A program made the translations under genes and the position numbers. Shown here piece by piece: positions 7,074-8,974 of a stretch of 8,974 nt of DNA (positions are counted from its first letter, which is position 1; every line of letters starts with the position of its first letter). This stretch comes from Chitinophagaceae bacterium (GTDB taxonomy: Bacteria > Bacteroidota > Bacteroidia > Chitinophagales > Chitinophagaceae): positions 1 through 8,974 of the forward strand of contig JADYYU010000296.1 of NCBI GenBank assembly GCA_020853515.1. The letters run 5' to 3'. Below the pieces are notes generated by a model. The model had not been told where the DNA came from. It saw only the letters and a list, made by a program, of their open reading frames with translations, and ran no database searches.

Positions 7074-7280
7074 CTATTTACCTTTAAGGGCCTTCCTGAT
7101 CTGCTCATCTGTTTTCCTGACAATTTTCTGAATGCCCTTACTGACTGTCTTTTCAATTTTTTCAGTCAATTCGGTTTTATTATCTTTGAGCACTTTATGC
7201 ACGGCTGCTATAAGTTCCTTTTTTAAGGATCTTACTAACGGAGGTTTCACAACAGCCGGTTTTAAAATTTTCTTTACCAT
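7074..7280 (-). CDS. Small Lys-rich basic protein, unknown
   Basis: A 68-residue, very basic protein: I count 17 Lys and 3 Arg against 7 Asp/Glu. The opening is MVKKILKPAVVKPPLVRSLK, and the rest reads as a long amphipathic helix (about 18-66) with basic and hydrophobic faces. There is no signal peptide and no membrane helix, so it should be cytoplasmic. The charge could allow binding to nucleic acid or to acidic membrane lipid, but no named family is recognised. It starts 5 bases after the OsmC-like gene stop, and its own TAG touches the ATG of the small membrane protein. This packing between clearly coding genes is the main reason to accept it as real. Confidence 0.6.
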   Translation of the reverse strand: MVKKILKPAVVKPPLVRSLKKELIAAVHKVLKDNKTELTEKIEKTVSKGIQKIVRKTDEQIRKALKGK

Positions 7281-7285
7281 ATTTC

Positions 7286-7723
7286 TTATTTAATTTCTAT
7301 TATTGGGGTTAAACTGATTTTTGTCTTTATTGAGTTTGCAATGGCGCAGGCCTTCTCACTCATTTCAAGTAAGCGTTTTGCTTTCGCTTCATTTTGAGAA
7401 GATGGAATAGTAAGTGTAGGTGCCAGTACAATTTCAGTAACGGCAAACTTACCATCAACCTTTTCTATTGTACCTACTGCGTTGCTCACAAAACTGATAA
7501 ACTGGAATTTTGAATTGTCGGCTACTAACAAAAAAGTGGACATCAGACAAGAGTTTACTGCAGCCACAAATAAATGTTCAGGTGTCCACTTCTCTTTCAT
7601 CCCCTTCGGAAACTCAGGTGGCGTAACAACTTCAATATTACCTGTAATCGCCGGCGAACTTAAAGTTCCCTGCGTGGCAGTATTCCAAGTGAGGTTAACT
7701 TCATAAAAATGCTTGTCATTCAT
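7286..7723 (-). CDS. OsmC/Ohr family protein
   Basis: A 145-residue OsmC-fold protein, normal length for the family, which includes thiol-dependent peroxidases for organic hydroperoxides. The two redox Cys are present: C59 in AAVNSCLM and C126 in MSEKACAIANSI. The conserved Glu is E49 in WTPEHLF, which helps activate the catalytic Cys. An N-terminal beta region (VNLTWNTATQGTL) precedes a central helix carrying C59. It looks closer to the YhfA/OsmC-like branch than to classical Ohr, but I cannot separate them by eye. The start is preceded by CAAAATAGT, shared with dps and tolC. It lies 23 bases after the lipoprotein gene and 5 bases before the basic-protein gene. Expected role: removal of organic peroxides in the cytoplasm. 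Confidence 0.9.
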   Translation of the reverse strand: MNDKHFYEVNLTWNTATQGTLSSPAITGNIEVVTPPEFPKGMKEKWTPEHLFVAAVNSCLMSTFLLVADNSKFQFISFVSNAVGTIEKVDGKFAVTEIVLAPTLTIPSSQNEAKAKRLLEMSEKACAIANSIKTKISLTPIIEIK

Positions 7724-7746
7724 ACTATTTTGCTTTAATCGTTTGG

Positions 7747-8235
7747 CTATTTCACATTATCCTTAAACAGATCTTTGAATGCGCTTCCAAATTCGTTCAT
7801 ATCGTGTTTGAACTCACGTTCAAAAGATCGGTTTTTTTCTGACACATTCTTATCAAAGCGTTTCATGTCGTCTTCAAATTCAGCATTTCTTCTTTGCAGT
7901 CTTTCTTTCATGGCCACTACATCAGCTTTCGCTTTTTCGTAATCCATTTTCAGTTGCTGCTTGTTACGTTTATCCGATTTGTCAAATTTTGCTTCTGCCA
8001 TTTTCAGGTCATTTTCCATCGTTGCAATGGCGCTGTCTGCTTCATTTTTAAAATGGTTCCACTCCGCAATTTCTTTAGCTTTTGCGGCTTCGCTTACATC
8101 GGCTTGTGCATCTTTCAATTCATCTTTTGCCTCTGTCAGGTTTTCCTTTGCTTCTTTTACTTCCCTGGTGGAAGATTGATCGCAACTGAACAGAAATGCG
8201 ATGGCTGCAAGTGATAATAATGTTACTTTCTTCAT
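7747..8235 (-). CDS. Coiled-coil lipoprotein, sll1863-like stress protein
   Basis: A 162-residue lipoprotein with a short type II signal peptide and lipobox LFSC (15-18), lipidated at C18. After it comes a Lys/Glu/Ala/Asp-rich stretch with a clear heptad rhythm (EAKENLT EAKDELK at 28-41, then DAQADVS EAAK), then a W at 59 in AEWNHFKNE. A second long helical region runs to about 150 and ends in DLFKDNVK. The layout resembles the small sll1863-type stress-response lipoproteins common in Bacteroidota; the name is by resemblance, not by a search. It probably acts at the periplasmic side of a membrane. It lies 20 bases after the ene-reductase stop and 23 bases before the OsmC-like gene. Its exact biochemical role is unknown. 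Confidence 0.8.
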   Translation of the reverse strand: MKKVTLLSLAAIAFLFSCDQSSTREVKEAKENLTEAKDELKDAQADVSEAAKAKEIAEWNHFKNEADSAIATMENDLKMAEAKFDKSDKRNKQQLKMDYEKAKADVVAMKERLQRRNAEFEDDMKRFDKNVSEKNRSFEREFKHDMNEFGSAFKDLFKDNVK

Positions 8236-8255
8236 GATTTTCTATTTTTATTTGT

Positions 8256-8974
8256 TTATTGAATTTGAAGTATTTCAGGTTTCGTAAAAGCGGGATAATC
8301 AGTATAGCCTTTTTTGTCAGCCGAATAAAATAAATCCGTATTGAGACTTTGACATAACTCATGATTAAATTCAAAGCGCTCCACCAGATCAGGGTTACTT
8401 AAAAAAGGCCTGCCAAAAGCGATCCCGTCAAAGAGTCCGCTTTGCAGATCAGCTTCGGCACTTTCCTTGTCATAACCTCCACAGCCTATGATGGTATTTT
8501 TAAATTGATGGCGGATTAATTGCTTAATCTCTATGGGCACAGCGGGTGCACCCATGGCCGCATGATCAGCTAAGTGGATGTAAGCAATTCCTAACAGATC
8601 AAGTTGCTGAGCAAGGTACTTGTACGTGTCGTCGATCTCTGTATAATGATGCATATCACCGGCTACCCCATAGGGTGACAGCCGAATACCCGTTTTATCT
8701 TTACCAATGGCTGCTGCCACAGCCTCAGTGACTTCAAGTACAAAACGGCAACGATTTTCGATACAGGCGCCATAGTTGTCTGTTCGCACATTGCTATGGG
8801 GCGACAAAAACTCTTCGAGCAAATAACCATTGGCACCGTGCAGTTCAACGCCGTCAAATCCAGCTTCCATGGCATTCTGTGCAGCCGATACATACTCATT
8901 GCGGGTAGCAAGCAAATCGTGCGTAGTCATCGCCTTTGGCACAGGATAATCCTGCATTTGCAGGGCATCGGTCC
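8256..8974 (-). CDS. Old Yellow Enzyme family ene-reductase (5' end missing)
   Basis: The C-terminal 238 residues of an FMN-dependent ene-reductase (OYE/NemA type). The gene runs off the window: the frame is open to the edge with TDALQ before the first in-window Met, and a complete family member has about 360 residues. The ATG at 8957 is therefore not the true start. Active-site residues are seen in the motif VELHGANGYLLEEFL: the His and Asn that bind the substrate carbonyl (H40, N43) and the proton-donor Tyr (Y45), counted from the Met at 8957. Then come SPHSNVRTDNYGACIENRCR, GIRLSPYG, IIGCGGYDKESAE and DGIAFGRPFLSNPDLVERF, the last two binding the FMN phosphate. It reduces activated C=C bonds of enones, quinones and nitroesters using NAD(P)H. 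It is the first visible gene of the block and lies just upstream of the lipoprotein gene. Confidence 0.94.
   Translation of the reverse strand, partial: TDALQMQDYPVPKAMTTHDLLATRNEYVSAAQNAMEAGFDGVELHGANGYLLEEFLSPHSNVRTDNYGACIENRCRFVLEVTEAVAAAIGKDKTGIRLSPYGVAGDMHHYTEIDDTYKYLAQQLDLLGIAYIHLADHAAMGAPAVPIEIKQLIRHQFKNTIIGCGGYDKESAEADLQSGLFDGIAFGRPFLSNPDLVERFEFNHELCQSLNTDLFYSADKKGYTDYPAFTKPEILQIQ

Noticed and set aside
8120..8374. 84-codon minus-strand ORF spanning the lipoprotein/ene-reductase junction
   Set aside because: It overlaps two well-supported genes in another frame and contains no recognisable domain.

Overview
The window looks like a chromosomal stretch from a member of the Bacteroidota, possibly a Chitinophagales-type bacterium. 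The evidence is indirect. Base composition is moderately AT-rich, and start codons are preceded by A/T-rich leaders rather than Shine-Dalgarno sites. Two predicted lipoproteins have short LFxC lipoboxes, one of them the adaptor of an exporter. The encoded families are also common in that phylum. No rRNA, tRNA, CRISPR array, insertion sequence or phage gene was seen.

All twelve supported genes lie on the minus strand, so the region reads from high to low coordinates. Block A (8974 down to 6828) starts with an Old Yellow Enzyme family ene-reductase that is cut by the window edge. It continues with a coiled-coil lipoprotein resembling sll1863-type stress proteins, an OsmC-like peroxidase or hydrolase-fold protein, and two small proteins I cannot name: a 68-residue Lys-rich protein and an 81-residue one-helix membrane protein. 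Spacing is 0-23 bases, so this is very likely one operon.

Block B (6723 down to 1180) follows a 104-base gap. It encodes a complete DevBCA/MacB-like tripartite export system: an ABC ATPase, a lipoprotein HlyD-type adaptor, an FtsX/DevC-type permease and a TolC-type outer membrane channel. These are followed by an unrecognised three-helix membrane protein and a nitroreductase-family flavoprotein. The last three genes are chained by two ATGA stop/start overlaps, which implies translational coupling and suggests that the membrane protein and nitroreductase work with the exporter.

Block C is a 532-base stretch (648-1179) with no convincing gene, then a complete Dps-type ferritin-like protein (171-647). 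Bases 1-170 hold no supported gene, only an imperfect AT-rich palindrome at the end of dps.

Taken together the locus reads as an oxidative/electrophile stress island. Flavoenzymes (OYE and nitroreductase) could reduce electrophiles, the OsmC-like protein could remove organic hydroperoxides, and Dps could sequester iron and protect DNA. The exporter would move an unknown, perhaps lipid-like or toxic, substrate out of the cell. That functional link is inferred from gene content and order only.
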